Source: JBAUHN01 sp049680295
GTDB lineage: Bacteria > Pseudomonadota > Alphaproteobacteria > Rhodobacterales > Rhodobacteraceae
Assembly: GCA_049680295.1 (NCBI GenBank)
Contig: JBAUHN010000478.1
Coordinates: 1-36,860, forward strand
Length of the DNA stretch: 36,860 nt
Direction of reading: 5' to 3'
Under the pieces are notes generated by a model. The model worked only from the letters and a program-made list of their open reading frames with translations. It searched no databases and was not told the DNA's origin. Below, piece after piece: positions 15,743 through 24,470 of this stretch (positions within the stretch are counted from its first letter, which is position 1; every line of letters begins with the position of its first letter). The position numbers were made by a program, and so were the translations under genes.

Positions 15743-17599
15743 TCAAAACGACAGGGTCTGACCTGCCAATACTTGCCCTGGGTCCAGAATGATCCCCACG
15801 TCAGGCCGCTTTAACAATTCGATGAACCCGTCATCCAGCTGCTGCGCATGGAAATCGCGCGCAACATCACGTGTGGCATCCGGCACATGGGACACACCAT
15901 ATCGCAGTGCCCCGCCACTTTCCAAAACCGCATGGATTTTCGCAATGACCCTGGGATCGCCACAATCACCGCAAATCAAAATGTCCACCTCGGGCCGCGC
16001 CTGATCACGGGTTTGCATTTCACGGGGCAACATCGCCAGCTTTAGGGTCGTATTTTCATCGCTCAACCCGCCGGGATGTTGCCTGTGCCAATAGCGGCAA
16101 ATCTCGCGGTAATAGTGGCGCAGTCCAAAATTTGTCGTGCTCAGATGCGTGACCTTTGAGCGCGTCAGCGATCCGTCATCGTCCAAGGCAAATGCCAAAG
16201 GCACATCTGGCAAAACTCTGACAATCGCATCATCACCGAAAACCGACCCAACGCGCCAGATAAACTCTGAATCCGCCGATACCCGCACGTTGTCCCAGCC
16301 ACCAAGCCGGTCAAACACGCGCCGCCGGAACATAAATGACGAATGGCTGGAATGGATTATTTTATCCGCCAATCGCCAGTTCGTCGTAAATTCCAATGAC
16401 CGCCGAACCCGCGCCCAATGCGCCAGCGCTGCCACAGCATGTGGGTCAGACTGAAGTGCGGCCAATTGCAGTTCGATCTTTTGCGGATGCGACCAGTCAT
16501 CCGCGTCATGGGTTGTCAGATAGTCGCCCGTCGCATGTTTCAGACCCAGATTTCGCGCCGGATACGCGCCCGCGTTTTCACCCTGTTGCAACGCGATGAT
16601 CCGAGGATCGGCCCTGGCCATCGCCTGCACGACCTCGAATGTGCCATCAGGGCTGCAATCATCGACGACCAGAATTTCAATGTTGCGGTAGCTTTGCGAC
16701 AACAGCGACCGCACCGCACTTTCGATAAAACCGGCGGCATTATACGCCGGCATCACAACCGACACTTTTCCAACATCCCGCAGTACAGAGGACACAGGAT
16801 CTGCCGCCAGATTGTACAGCGTCAGCGGTTGATCAGGGTCTTTCCAACGCACATTCGCCAGGCTGTTTCTGGTGAAAATTGCGTTGATGACATCCAGTTT
16901 GCCCTGCCCGACCTCCAGATTTGCATAAGCCAAGGTGGTGTCATTGCTGATCTCTTTCGCGTCGATCTGTTGCAATGCACCCCTTGCCTGCGCCAATTGA
17001 CCGGCGCCAGTGTGCAACAACGCCAAACGCATCAGCCGCCCCGCAGATCGCGCAAATTCCCTGGACATCCCGCCGATCAGGTCCAGCAAACGGCGTGCCT
17101 CGTCCCGGTTATCCTTGAAATCGAACCAGGCGGCCAGCTGACAGGCCGCGATAAACCGCGCGCGTTCATCCCGTTTCGGATCACCGATAATCGCGCCCAG
17201 CATCGGGGCCGCATGCGCGCCCAACCCCGCCCAAAGCATGTGCTGCAAACGCCGCACGTCCTGGCAGTCCGTCGTTTTTAGCACCGCACCGGGATGCGGC
17301 AAGCGCCCCTCTGCGCGCCCGAAATCCAGAAAATGCATCAAGGGGTTAAGCCCGCTTTCACGCACGTCCGGGTAGGTTTTCAGGTAAAATGCCGTGTCGA
17401 ATGATTTGCCGGGGTTTCGCCCCATCATCGCCCCGTATTTCAGATAATGTTCCGCCGGTTCCAGCCCGACCATCTGCACGTCCGGGTATCGGTCAAGATA
17501 CCATTGCTTGTGCACAAACTTGGATTGCGACAGTCTTTTCACTTGATCAGACAGGCTGAGTTCAGGCCCAAAACGTTCTGCGTCCATGGTTTGTGTCAT
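15743..17599 (-). CDS. GT2 glycosyltransferase with N-terminal WYLxxYPDV repeats
   Basis: 618 residues, ATG overlapping the upstream stop by four bases. Two N-terminal repeats (about 29-62 and 67-101) read WYLDRYPDV ... HYLKYGAMMGRNP and FYLKTYPDV ... HFLDFGRAEGRLP. A helical, TPR-like region (about 110-260) follows. The GT-A domain (about 279-500) has VVMPAYNAAG, VVDDCSPDGT (311-320) and the metal-binding DADDWSHP (365-372). A final 90-residue segment (VDILICGDCGDP...) has no clear family. Such enzymes add sugars from nucleotide donors to a growing surface polysaccharide at the cytoplasmic face. Donor and acceptor are unknown. Part of the gmd-colD operon. The same repeats occur in two proteins further right. 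Confidence 0.88.
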   Translation of the reverse strand: MTQTMDAERFGPELSLSDQVKRLSQSKFVHKQWYLDRYPDVQMVGLEPAEHYLKYGAMMGRNPGKSFDTAFYLKTYPDVRESGLNPLMHFLDFGRAEGRLPHPGAVLKTTDCQDVRRLQHMLWAGLGAHAAPMLGAIIGDPKRDERARFIAACQLAAWFDFKDNRDEARRLLDLIGGMSREFARSAGRLMRLALLHTGAGQLAQARGALQQIDAKEISNDTTLAYANLEVGQGKLDVINAIFTRNSLANVRWKDPDQPLTLYNLAADPVSSVLRDVGKVSVVMPAYNAAGFIESAVRSLLSQSYRNIEILVVDDCSPDGTFEVVQAMARADPRIIALQQGENAGAYPARNLGLKHATGDYLTTHDADDWSHPQKIELQLAALQSDPHAVAALAHWARVRRSLEFTTNWRLADKIIHSSHSSFMFRRRVFDRLGGWDNVRVSADSEFIWRVGSVFGDDAIVRVLPDVPLAFALDDDGSLTRSKVTHLSTTNFGLRHYYREICRYWHRQHPGGLSDENTTLKLAMLPREMQTRDQARPEVDILICGDCGDPRVIAKIHAVLESGGALRYGVSHVPDATRDVARDFHAQQLDDGFIELLKRPDVGIILDPGQVLAGQTLSF

Positions 17600-19467
17600 T
17601 GCGCCGCCTGTGGTTTTTGTATGTGGTCCAACAGCCTGTCCAAACCGGACTGCGCATCAGATCGCGTCTGGAAATAGAGCGTTGCATAATGCGCTGCGGT
17701 TGGGATATCGCCCAACGCCATCACCGAAAGGGCTGCGGCCAACGCCGCCATCGCATGGCCCTTGTCAGCAAAGTCTTTTAGAATCTCAACATATGGACTG
17801 GCCGGGACCGTGTTGTCCGGCAGCGACAATGTCAGCGTTTGATACATCGAACCAGGCTTTTTTCCTGCCCTGATCAGACGCGAATACAATAGATGTTCGG
17901 CCTTGTCGTGTTGGCCTTGCGCGTAACAATCGCAGGCATGAACCAACTGGTAAAACCCATTCTCTGGATCCCAGTTTTTCGCCTTATGCAATAAACCCCG
18001 GAACACTTCATCGGTCACAACATCATACCCAAAGGCGTGAAACGCAGACCAACAGGCAAAACCGCGTTGCAGGTCGCTGATCCGGTCATCGTCAAGATCG
18101 CAGTCAATCGCCGCGCGCGTGATAGACAAGATTTCATCCGGCGAAAAAAGACTATGTGGGGACGCGGTTTTGATGCCGCCAATCCACGCGGCGGCCACGG
18201 CAAACCCACTGGAGCCGCAGATGATCCGGCCACATCGCGCCATCAGGCATATTTCAAACAGCGCTTGCTGGGCTGCGTCAAAGCCCAGCGGTTCTGCCAC
18301 CTCAGCGGCCAGCATGACACCGAACCGATCTTTGAAATACGCACACAAAGCGTCGTCCTGCCCAAACAAGACCACGCGATTTCCGGCCTTGGTCAAATCT
18401 GAAATGATACGCCTGGCCAGCGGATAGGGGCACACTTTGCCATGGTACCGACCCATGAAACGGTACCGCCCAAAAATGATATCACCGGCACGTAAATGCA
18501 CCGCGACGGTCGGCCCTTCCCCCAGACCCGCCGCGCATGCTGCGTCTTTGGCCGCTTGGAACTTTGGTGCAAATGCGATTTTCGCAAAGGCCGCACCATA
18601 GGCCTTTTCAACGTCAATCTCGCCTTTGAAAATCGGCGCCTGATCCAGCAAGGACTGCTGATTGACGACCAGCGCGTCAAAGGGTTCAAACACCGGTGCA
18701 CCAGATGCATCCTTGCGGACATTACCCTTTAACAGACCCTTGAACATGTCGCGAACGCGGTCGTTGCTCATCCCATGTTCGGCAATAAATGCGCCGGAAA
18801 ACACCTCCGTTACTGGCAGGACGGAATGATCCTGAAATGACTGCTGGCCAATATCGCGCCAGTTAAAGGCAAATCCCCCTCCCATATGCTCGGCCAGCAC
18901 CAAAGCGTTCAAGATTGCCCGCAACCTTTCGCCAAAACCATCCGCACGGCAGGCCAGAAACACCGGCGCAATGCCGGTTTGAAGTGCCGCACCAACGCTT
19001 GGCGACAACACATTGACCTGCGACAGATGCAAATACCCCTGCACCTGTGATGTGACCCTGACAGCAGTGGCCTCTTGTGCGGGATCAAAGCTGATCACCA
19101 ACGGTTGCCCCGCCGGTTCCGCGCCAAACGCGGTATCCCCACGATAAACCGCGCGCCAACCAGCGTCATCACGCAGCTCGACCAGCAGATTGCGGGAAAC
19201 ATCCTGATATTTCGGCCTGCGCCGATTGTGTAAAACGATCTGCGCCACAACCTGCGGCGCCTCAAATTCCAGCATCCACCATGGGGCCATTTCACGGTCG
19301 GTGTGAAAGGCATAATCCGCATTCACCCCCTGAACCGCACGCTGCGCATCCCCCGGTTTTGACCACCGCGAGGTTGAGCTTTGCCGCGCATGACCCTTGC
19401 CTGCCACATCCACCAAACCCTGATCTTTGCACAAACGCCGGACAAAATTCTGATAGGGACCGCTCAT
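17596..19467 (-). CDS. Discoidin (F5/8 type C) domain fused to a fucosyltransferase-like domain
   Basis: 623 residues from ATG 19467, five bases after colD; an earlier frame extension overlaps colD and is rejected. Residues about 26-156 form an F5/8 type C carbohydrate-binding domain (GKGHARQSSTSRW, APWWMLEFEAP, IVLHNRRR). Residues about 170-470 resemble alpha-1,2/1,6-fucosyltransferase-like GT-B enzymes: FGERLRAILNALVLAE (about 178-193) and HLRAGD (about 324-329), the HxRxGD donor-binding motif. The C-terminal about 140 residues look helical. It may add a deoxyhexose made from the GDP-sugar produced by the neighbouring gmd and colD. There is no visible signal peptide, so the lectin-like domain would be cytosolic, which is unusual. 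Function is inferred. Confidence 0.75.
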   Translation of the reverse strand: MSGPYQNFVRRLCKDQGLVDVAGKGHARQSSTSRWSKPGDAQRAVQGVNADYAFHTDREMAPWWMLEFEAPQVVAQIVLHNRRRPKYQDVSRNLLVELRDDAGWRAVYRGDTAFGAEPAGQPLVISFDPAQEATAVRVTSQVQGYLHLSQVNVLSPSVGAALQTGIAPVFLACRADGFGERLRAILNALVLAEHMGGGFAFNWRDIGQQSFQDHSVLPVTEVFSGAFIAEHGMSNDRVRDMFKGLLKGNVRKDASGAPVFEPFDALVVNQQSLLDQAPIFKGEIDVEKAYGAAFAKIAFAPKFQAAKDAACAAGLGEGPTVAVHLRAGDIIFGRYRFMGRYHGKVCPYPLARRIISDLTKAGNRVVLFGQDDALCAYFKDRFGVMLAAEVAEPLGFDAAQQALFEICLMARCGRIICGSSGFAVAAAWIGGIKTASPHSLFSPDEILSITRAAIDCDLDDDRISDLQRGFACWSAFHAFGYDVVTDEVFRGLLHKAKNWDPENGFYQLVHACDCYAQGQHDKAEHLLYSRLIRAGKKPGSMYQTLTLSLPDNTVPASPYVEILKDFADKGHAMAALAAALSVMALGDIPTAAHYATLYFQTRSDAQSGLDRLLDHIQKPQAAQ

Positions 19468-19471
19468 CCGG

Positions 19472-20668
19472 TCAGGCACCTTGAAATGCCGATGAAAGCG
19501 CGCGGCGCAGATGATCAAAGGCCGCGTCCAACGGATAATGATGATTGCCAATAAACAGCCCGTTCGCGTCGATATATTCGGCATTTTTCAGCGTGCCATG
19601 AACGACGTGATCCATATGTTTAGTGACCACTTCGTTTTTGGCAAAATTACCGGTCACAATTGGTCGGCATTCCACCCCATGCGCCTTGAACGCCGCAATC
19701 AGGGCGTTGCGGTCAATACCGGCATCTTCGCGCAAAACCATCGAGAACCCGAACCAGCTGCTGTTACCGGTTTCGCGTTGGATTTGAACTTGTGGAAAGC
19801 CCTTCATCATCGCGGTAAACAGGTCCGCATTCTTGCGCCGCTCGGATACAATCATCGGCAGTTTGGCAATCTGTTCCTGCCCCAATGCACCGCTCATTTC
19901 CAGGGGGCGCAGATTGTATCCCGGCAGAACAAAACGAAACGCCTCGTCAAAGGGATCGTCGCTTTTCTCGCCGGTAATCAGATTGTTTTTGGGCAGATTT
20001 CGCGTCCACCCATGGGCGCGCAGGCTGAGCATCAGATGATACATTTCCTTGTCGTCAGTGACGACCAGACCGCCCTCCATCGTGGCGATATGATGCGAAA
20101 AAAACGACGAATAGCTGCCTGCAATCCCAAAGGTGCCTGCCTGCTTTGCATTGAAAGTGGCCCCCAGGGATTCGCAATTGTCTTCGATCAGAATGATATC
20201 GCGGTCCGCGATCAATGTGCCAATGCGATCAAAGTCGTTGGGATTACCCAACAGGTTTACCGTCATGATCGCCCGCGTATCCGGGCCGATGGCCTCGGCC
20301 AAGGCATCCAGATCATAGTTCAGCGTGTTCCGGTCAATATCCACAAACTTCAGCCGCAATCCATATTGGTGCAGTGGAAAATACGTCGTGCTCCATGATA
20401 CGGCGGGCACAATCACCTCAGCGCCCTGTGGCAGATTGTGTTTTGAATGATATCGCAAAGCGGCAATAATAATCAGATTGGCGGACGAGCCCGAGTTGAC
20501 CATGACCGCATATTCGCTGCCCATCGCCGTCGCGAATTGGCGCTCAAATGCGGCGACTTCCTTGCCCATTGAAAACATGCCCGACTGCACCACACGCTCA
20601 ATCGCTGTATATTCAGCCGCGTCCCAGGATGAAGTGGCCAGGGGAAAGTTGATGGGGTCGTCAGTCAT
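19472..20668 (-). CDS. colD: GDP-4-keto-6-deoxy-D-mannose 3-dehydratase (ColD-type)
   Basis: 398 residues from ATG 20668. DegT/DnrJ/EryC1 aminotransferase fold, with SGSSANL (59-65), VPAVSWSTTY (87-96), NLLGNPNDF (138-146) and EDNCESLGATF (162-172). The PLP lysine of normal family members is replaced by histidine: FFSHHIATMEGG (189-200), where His192 aligns with the catalytic His188 of E. coli ColD. Lys-to-His replacement marks the 3-dehydratases that make 3,6-dideoxy sugars, and the rest of the protein resembles E. coli ColD more than RfbH. It should turn the Gmd product into GDP-4-keto-3,6-dideoxymannose, the colitose precursor. gmd lies 91 bases upstream. No ColC epimerase/reductase is found in the window. 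Confidence 0.88.
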   Translation of the reverse strand: MTDDPINFPLATSSWDAAEYTAIERVVQSGMFSMGKEVAAFERQFATAMGSEYAVMVNSGSSANLIIIAALRYHSKHNLPQGAEVIVPAVSWSTTYFPLHQYGLRLKFVDIDRNTLNYDLDALAEAIGPDTRAIMTVNLLGNPNDFDRIGTLIADRDIILIEDNCESLGATFNAKQAGTFGIAGSYSSFFSHHIATMEGGLVVTDDKEMYHLMLSLRAHGWTRNLPKNNLITGEKSDDPFDEAFRFVLPGYNLRPLEMSGALGQEQIAKLPMIVSERRKNADLFTAMMKGFPQVQIQRETGNSSWFGFSMVLREDAGIDRNALIAAFKAHGVECRPIVTGNFAKNEVVTKHMDHVVHGTLKNAEYIDANGLFIGNHHYPLDAAFDHLRRALSSAFQGA

Positions 20669-20759
20669 ATGAAAATTGTCCTGTCCGTGCAACGTAAGGC
20701 GCGTGTTAAAGGTCCGGAAAATGCGCCAGCCATGCTGCATGCACCGGTCAGAAACAGCT

Positions 20760-21839
20760 TCATCCCGCAAGCCGTGTAGTGATTTTGCGTGTGGCCAGAT
20801 GGTATTCTGCTTCGGCCTCATCCAGATCAGCCGCCACCATTTCGCGCACCAGTTCGACAAACGGTATCTTAGGTGTCCACCCCAACATTTTGCGCGCTTT
20901 GGAGGCGTCACCCAACAAGGTTTCCACTTCGGCAGGCCGAAAATAGCGCGGGTCAATCCGCACCACGATGTTGCCCTTGGCATCGCGACCAACCTCGTCG
21001 ACGCCTGTGCCCTCAAATGTGATGTCCATGCCCAGTTCGCGGGCCGCAGCCAACACGAAATCCCGAACCGAATATTGCACACCTGTTGCGATCACAAAAT
21101 CCTCGGGCGTATCCTGTTGCAGCATCATCCACATCATATCGACGTAATCGCGGGCATGGCCCCAGTCACGCAGCGAATCCATATTGCCAAGCCGCAAATC
21201 CGTTTGCGTTCCCAGCTTGATCCGCGCCAGGGCGCGGGTGATCTTGCGGGTGACAAACGTCTCGCCGCGCAGCGGGCTTTCGTGGTTAAAAAGAATGCCG
21301 TTGCAGGCAAACATATTATAGGATTCGCGGTAATTTACCGTGATCCAATAGGCATAAAGCTTGGCCACACCGTAAGGTGAGCGTGGATAAAACGGCGTTT
21401 TTTCGGTTTGCGGTGACTGTTGCACCAACCCGTATAACTCGGACGTAGACGCCTGATAAAACCGGGTTTTTTCTGCCAGACCCAGGAAACGGATCGCCTC
21501 AAGCAGGCGCAGTGAGCCCAGCGCGTCCGAATTCGCAGTATATTCCGGTTCCTCCCAGGACACCGCGACATGGCTTTGTGCCGCCAGATTATAAACCTCA
21601 TCGGGCCGGGTTTTTTGCAATATGTTGGTCAGCGAAGAACTGTCCGTCATATCCCCGTGATGCAGAACAAATCGGCCGTTCTGACCTTCGGGACCTTCCA
21701 TCAAATGATCCACACGCGCTGTGTTGAACAAAGACGTCCGGCGCTTTACCCCGTGGACTTCATATCCTTTGGCCAGCAAATTCTCTGCCAGATAAGCGCC
21801 GTCTTGCCCGGTCACGCCGGTTATTAGTGCCGTTTTCAT
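20760..21839 (-). CDS. gmd: GDP-mannose 4,6-dehydratase
   Basis: 359 residues with the SDR NAD(P)-binding motif TGVTGQDGAY (7-16), NLAAQSHVAVSW (84-95), the active-site STSELYG (131-137), and the catalytic pair Tyr156/Lys160 in YGVAK. It turns GDP-D-mannose into GDP-4-keto-6-deoxy-D-mannose in the cytosol. GDP-mannose can come from ManB and ManC encoded near the right edge. The downstream gene on the same strand is colD, pointing to a 3,6-dideoxyhexose rather than only fucose or rhamnose. Length is normal. Confidence 0.95.
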   Translation of the reverse strand: MKTALITGVTGQDGAYLAENLLAKGYEVHGVKRRTSLFNTARVDHLMEGPEGQNGRFVLHHGDMTDSSSLTNILQKTRPDEVYNLAAQSHVAVSWEEPEYTANSDALGSLRLLEAIRFLGLAEKTRFYQASTSELYGLVQQSPQTEKTPFYPRSPYGVAKLYAYWITVNYRESYNMFACNGILFNHESPLRGETFVTRKITRALARIKLGTQTDLRLGNMDSLRDWGHARDYVDMMWMMLQQDTPEDFVIATGVQYSVRDFVLAAARELGMDITFEGTGVDEVGRDAKGNIVVRIDPRYFRPAEVETLLGDASKARKMLGWTPKIPFVELVREMVAADLDEAEAEYHLATRKITTRLAG

Positions 21840-21938
21840 TTAACCATTCCTCTTGCTCACTAGGCCATTGGTTTGTCGGCACACCTTCGGCACGCAGCCG
21901 TTTTTTACGCGCCAAAGATTTCTTGTCAGGACAGTCAG

Positions 21939-22550
21939 TTAAAGCGACGCCTGATAGGACACCGTCCCAACCGAGAACGTCACCTTTGTGCACAGCTCGT
22001 GCAGAAAATCCTCCGCCCAATTCGGCCAGATATTCGGGGTGATTTCAAACTCTGCGATCCGCCCGACGTACCGCACCGGCTTCACCAGTTTTTCAACAAC
22101 GTGATAGGCGGGGCGGTTCGCATAATCATCAAACAGCACTGTGACTTTCTTTTTGGCCCGCAAACAGGTCGCCACCAGACAGGCGGGTCGTAACCGCCCG
22201 TCAATCAACACCAAATCCGGTTGGCGAAAAAACGGCTGCGTCCAGATGTTCAAAGGATAGTGGTGATATTTTGCCCAACCCTGTGCGTCCACCGGACGCC
22301 CCCATAGGCCAATCTCGCCGATGTCGACATGGTGAACGATGACGTCAGACGGCAAATCGGCCTGGTCAATCTCTGCCTGAATATTGATCGCCCAATCACG
22401 GTCGCTTTCGACGCTCATGATGTATTTACCCGGCTGCTCTGCTGCAAATATCGTCGACCCACCGGACCCGTATTCAAGGATCACATCTGCGGACCGGTAT
22501 TTTTCTAAAACGAACGCCCTTTCGGACTCTGGGAAGGTTAATTTAGTCAT
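21939..22550 (-). CDS. Class I SAM-dependent methyltransferase-like protein
   Basis: 203 residues from ATG 22550. Residues 27-33 read YGSGGST, a variant of the SAM-binding glycine motif, followed by SVESDRDW (the acidic end of strand 2) and DLVLIDGRLRPACLV, a motif seen in small methyltransferase-like proteins of surface-polysaccharide loci. The C-terminus is rich in aromatic residues. It probably methylates a sugar or has a related role; the substrate is unknown. It sits 99 bases upstream of gmd on the same strand. Its promoter region, shared with the divergent coiled-coil gene, contains an exact CtrA-type box 37 bases upstream of the start. Confidence 0.7.
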   Translation of the reverse strand: MTKLTFPESERAFVLEKYRSADVILEYGSGGSTIFAAEQPGKYIMSVESDRDWAINIQAEIDQADLPSDVIVHHVDIGEIGLWGRPVDAQGWAKYHHYPLNIWTQPFFRQPDLVLIDGRLRPACLVATCLRAKKKVTVLFDDYANRPAYHVVEKLVKPVRYVGRIAEFEITPNIWPNWAEDFLHELCTKVTFSVGTVSYQASL

Positions 22551-22587
22551 ACTGCGCCTCTTTCAAGACGGGTATCGGACAGCTTTG

Positions 22588-22602
22588 TTAACATTAGGTT
22601 AA
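22588..22602. promoter_or_regulatory. CtrA-type box in a divergent promoter
   Basis: TTAA-CATTAGG-TTAA followed by CC matches the full CtrA consensus TTAA-N7-TTAACC exactly. A weaker half site (TTAA-N7-TACC) overlaps its right end at 22599-22613. It lies 37 bases from the methyltransferase start on the minus strand and 65 bases from the GTG of the plus-strand coiled-coil gene. Control of one or both genes by the response regulator CtrA is inferred. Confidence 0.6.
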
Positions 22603-22667
22603 CCAAGTTTACCTATCCATGGAGGGACGTAAAACTGAGACATGGCAGCCGGTTAGAGCAATTTACC

Positions 22668-24470
22668 GTGCCAAAACGGCAGCTTGACGACATACGAACC
22701 AACGGCAACCGGTTAACAAAAGGCAGCAAATTGACAGCTACGCAAACTACGCTTCCCAGCACATCAACGGTGACTTCAATTTTGGCGAACGCGGACGTCG
22801 TGACCCCCTTATCGTCGCGCGTATTGTTTTGGCGTCCAAGGTATCAGCGCCGATCGGCTTTCCTGTCCCACATACCGTTCCTTTTCTGGGTGATTGAGAC
22901 GCTGCGCCCGACCGCTTTTGTCGAATATGGCCTGCCCGACGGCGTCGCCTTTTTCACCGCATGTCAGGCCATCGAAAAGCTGGATATCGCCACGCGCACA
23001 CTGGGTGTCGGGCATTGGACATCCGACAAAGCCAGGCAAATCGAAGACCATTTGCAAGAATACAACGCCGAAGAATATGGCGCGCAATCAACCATCAAGG
23101 CAGGTGGTTTGAACATCATCACGCGTGCATTTTCCAACCATTCCGTCGATCTGCTGCACATCAACACAAACCTTGACGAAGACACAATAAAGACACTGCA
23201 AACGGTTCTTGCCAAAAGAATGACCGCCAAGGGTGTGGTGCTTTTTCACAGCACGAACACACATCTGAAACACGGAGCGGCGCGTGCCTGGCTGACCAAA
23301 CTAAGGGCCGAATTTCCCTACTTTGAGACCGACGACGGCGACGGGCTTTGCATGATACTATGGGGCGACACCCCCAATCCGCGTCTGCTACAGCTCGCCT
23401 CATTGGATGCAAATTCACCCTCCCTTGCGCAAATTCGTCAGGTTTTTCACCGCCTCGGGTCCGCCGCCACCTTTGAATGGGCCAGCAAGGTCGAAGCCAA
23501 AAAAGCCGTCAATTCTGCAAAATCAGTGGATGCCGTGACCGCCGAACTGGCCGATGAAAAATCCAAGACCGCCGCGCGAGATGAAAAACTGTCAAATCTG
23601 AACGACGCCTATGACGCCCGACACAGTAAACTTGCGCTTGTGCAGGCCGAAAACCACGATCTTCGGATGAAAGTGATGCAGCAAACCCATGCCGCCGAAA
23701 CCGCAGCACAGGAATATCAGGCGCTGACGGTGCAACTGACGGCGGCTGAATCTCAGGTAAACATCGCCGAAGCAAAATATCAGGCGACAGCCAAAACGCT
23801 GGAAAAAACCCGCGTGAAATATGGAAAAACGCAGACAGCCCTAACTGTTGCCGGGCAAAAACACCAAAACCTGACCGGCAAAATTGACCAGTTGCAAGAT
23901 GATTTACAGGACCGGTTTGACGAACTGGGTGTGTTGACGAAAACACTCGAAGATAAACAAACCCAGATCGCAGCGTTAAAGGGAGAACAAGAAAAGGCAG
24001 CACAACAAGACATCGCCCTGACCGCAGCCCTGTCGGAAGTGTCCGCGCTCACCGATCAAATCCATGATCTTCAGGTTGAGATGGCAGCACAAACCGCCGA
24101 CCACACAACCCAAATCTCGGACATAGCTGAAACCCTTGCGACCCGAGACCGCGAGTTGCAGGCCTTAAACACCCAGACCGCAGCGGCCAAGACCGCGTTG
24201 GATACCATGACAGCAAAGTCGCGGCAGCAATCCGCCGAACTGACCCGCATGCAGGCCGAGGCAGTCCAACACGCGGACCTCCTGGCCGCGGCCACCCAAA
24301 AACATGAGGCCGAAGCTGCGGCCCAAAGGGTATTGATGATGGATCTGGACGCGGCACATACCCATGCGTCCAATCTGCAAGTCACATTGGAAGCGATCAC
24401 AAACAGCACATCATGGAAAGTGACGGCGCCCGCTCGCAGGTTGCTGACTGGGCGCCGCTCAAAACTTTAG
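22668..24470 (+). CDS. Methyltransferase-like domain with long coiled-coil C-terminus
   Basis: 600 residues from GTG 22668; a TTG at 22731 with AAAAGG seven to eight bases upstream is an equally good or better start. Residues about 60-235 resemble a class I methyltransferase fold (AFVEYGLPDGVAFFTACQA, TLGVGHWTSD, HSVDLLHINTNLDED). Residues about 270-575 are an almost unbroken heptad-rich coiled coil of Ala, Gln, Glu, Lys and Thr. The end TNSTSWKVTAPARRLL is the short tail often seen at the ends of coiled coils in glycosyltransferases and polysaccharide methyltransferases. By analogy with WbdD-type proteins a methylating chain terminator whose coiled coil measures chain length is possible, but no kinase domain is present. 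The gene ends tail-to-tail with the DUF2793 gene, overlapping by four bases. Confidence 0.65.
   Translation: MPKRQLDDIRTNGNRLTKGSKLTATQTTLPSTSTVTSILANADVVTPLSSRVLFWRPRYQRRSAFLSHIPFLFWVIETLRPTAFVEYGLPDGVAFFTACQAIEKLDIATRTLGVGHWTSDKARQIEDHLQEYNAEEYGAQSTIKAGGLNIITRAFSNHSVDLLHINTNLDEDTIKTLQTVLAKRMTAKGVVLFHSTNTHLKHGAARAWLTKLRAEFPYFETDDGDGLCMILWGDTPNPRLLQLASLDANSPSLAQIRQVFHRLGSAATFEWASKVEAKKAVNSAKSVDAVTAELADEKSKTAARDEKLSNLNDAYDARHSKLALVQAENHDLRMKVMQQTHAAETAAQEYQALTVQLTAAESQVNIAEAKYQATAKTLEKTRVKYGKTQTALTVAGQKHQNLTGKIDQLQDDLQDRFDELGVLTKTLEDKQTQIAALKGEQEKAAQQDIALTAALSEVSALTDQIHDLQVEMAAQTADHTTQISDIAETLATRDRELQALNTQTAAAKTALDTMTAKSRQQSAELTRMQAEAVQHADLLAAATQKHEAEAAAQRVLMMDLDAAHTHASNLQVTLEAITNSTSWKVTAPARRLLTGRRSKL

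Noticed and set aside
19472..21082. A 536-residue version of ColD starting inside gmd
   Set aside because: The first 138 residues are the antisense-like shadow of gmd in another frame; ColD similarity begins at ATG 20668.
21842..21935. Minus-strand protein-like segment (KKSLARKKRLRAEGV then PTNQWPSEQEEWL) between the methyltransferase and gmd
   Set aside because: Has no start codon of its own in the gap and continues out of frame into gmd; only about 33 residues, no known family. Possibly a gene remnant but not supportable.
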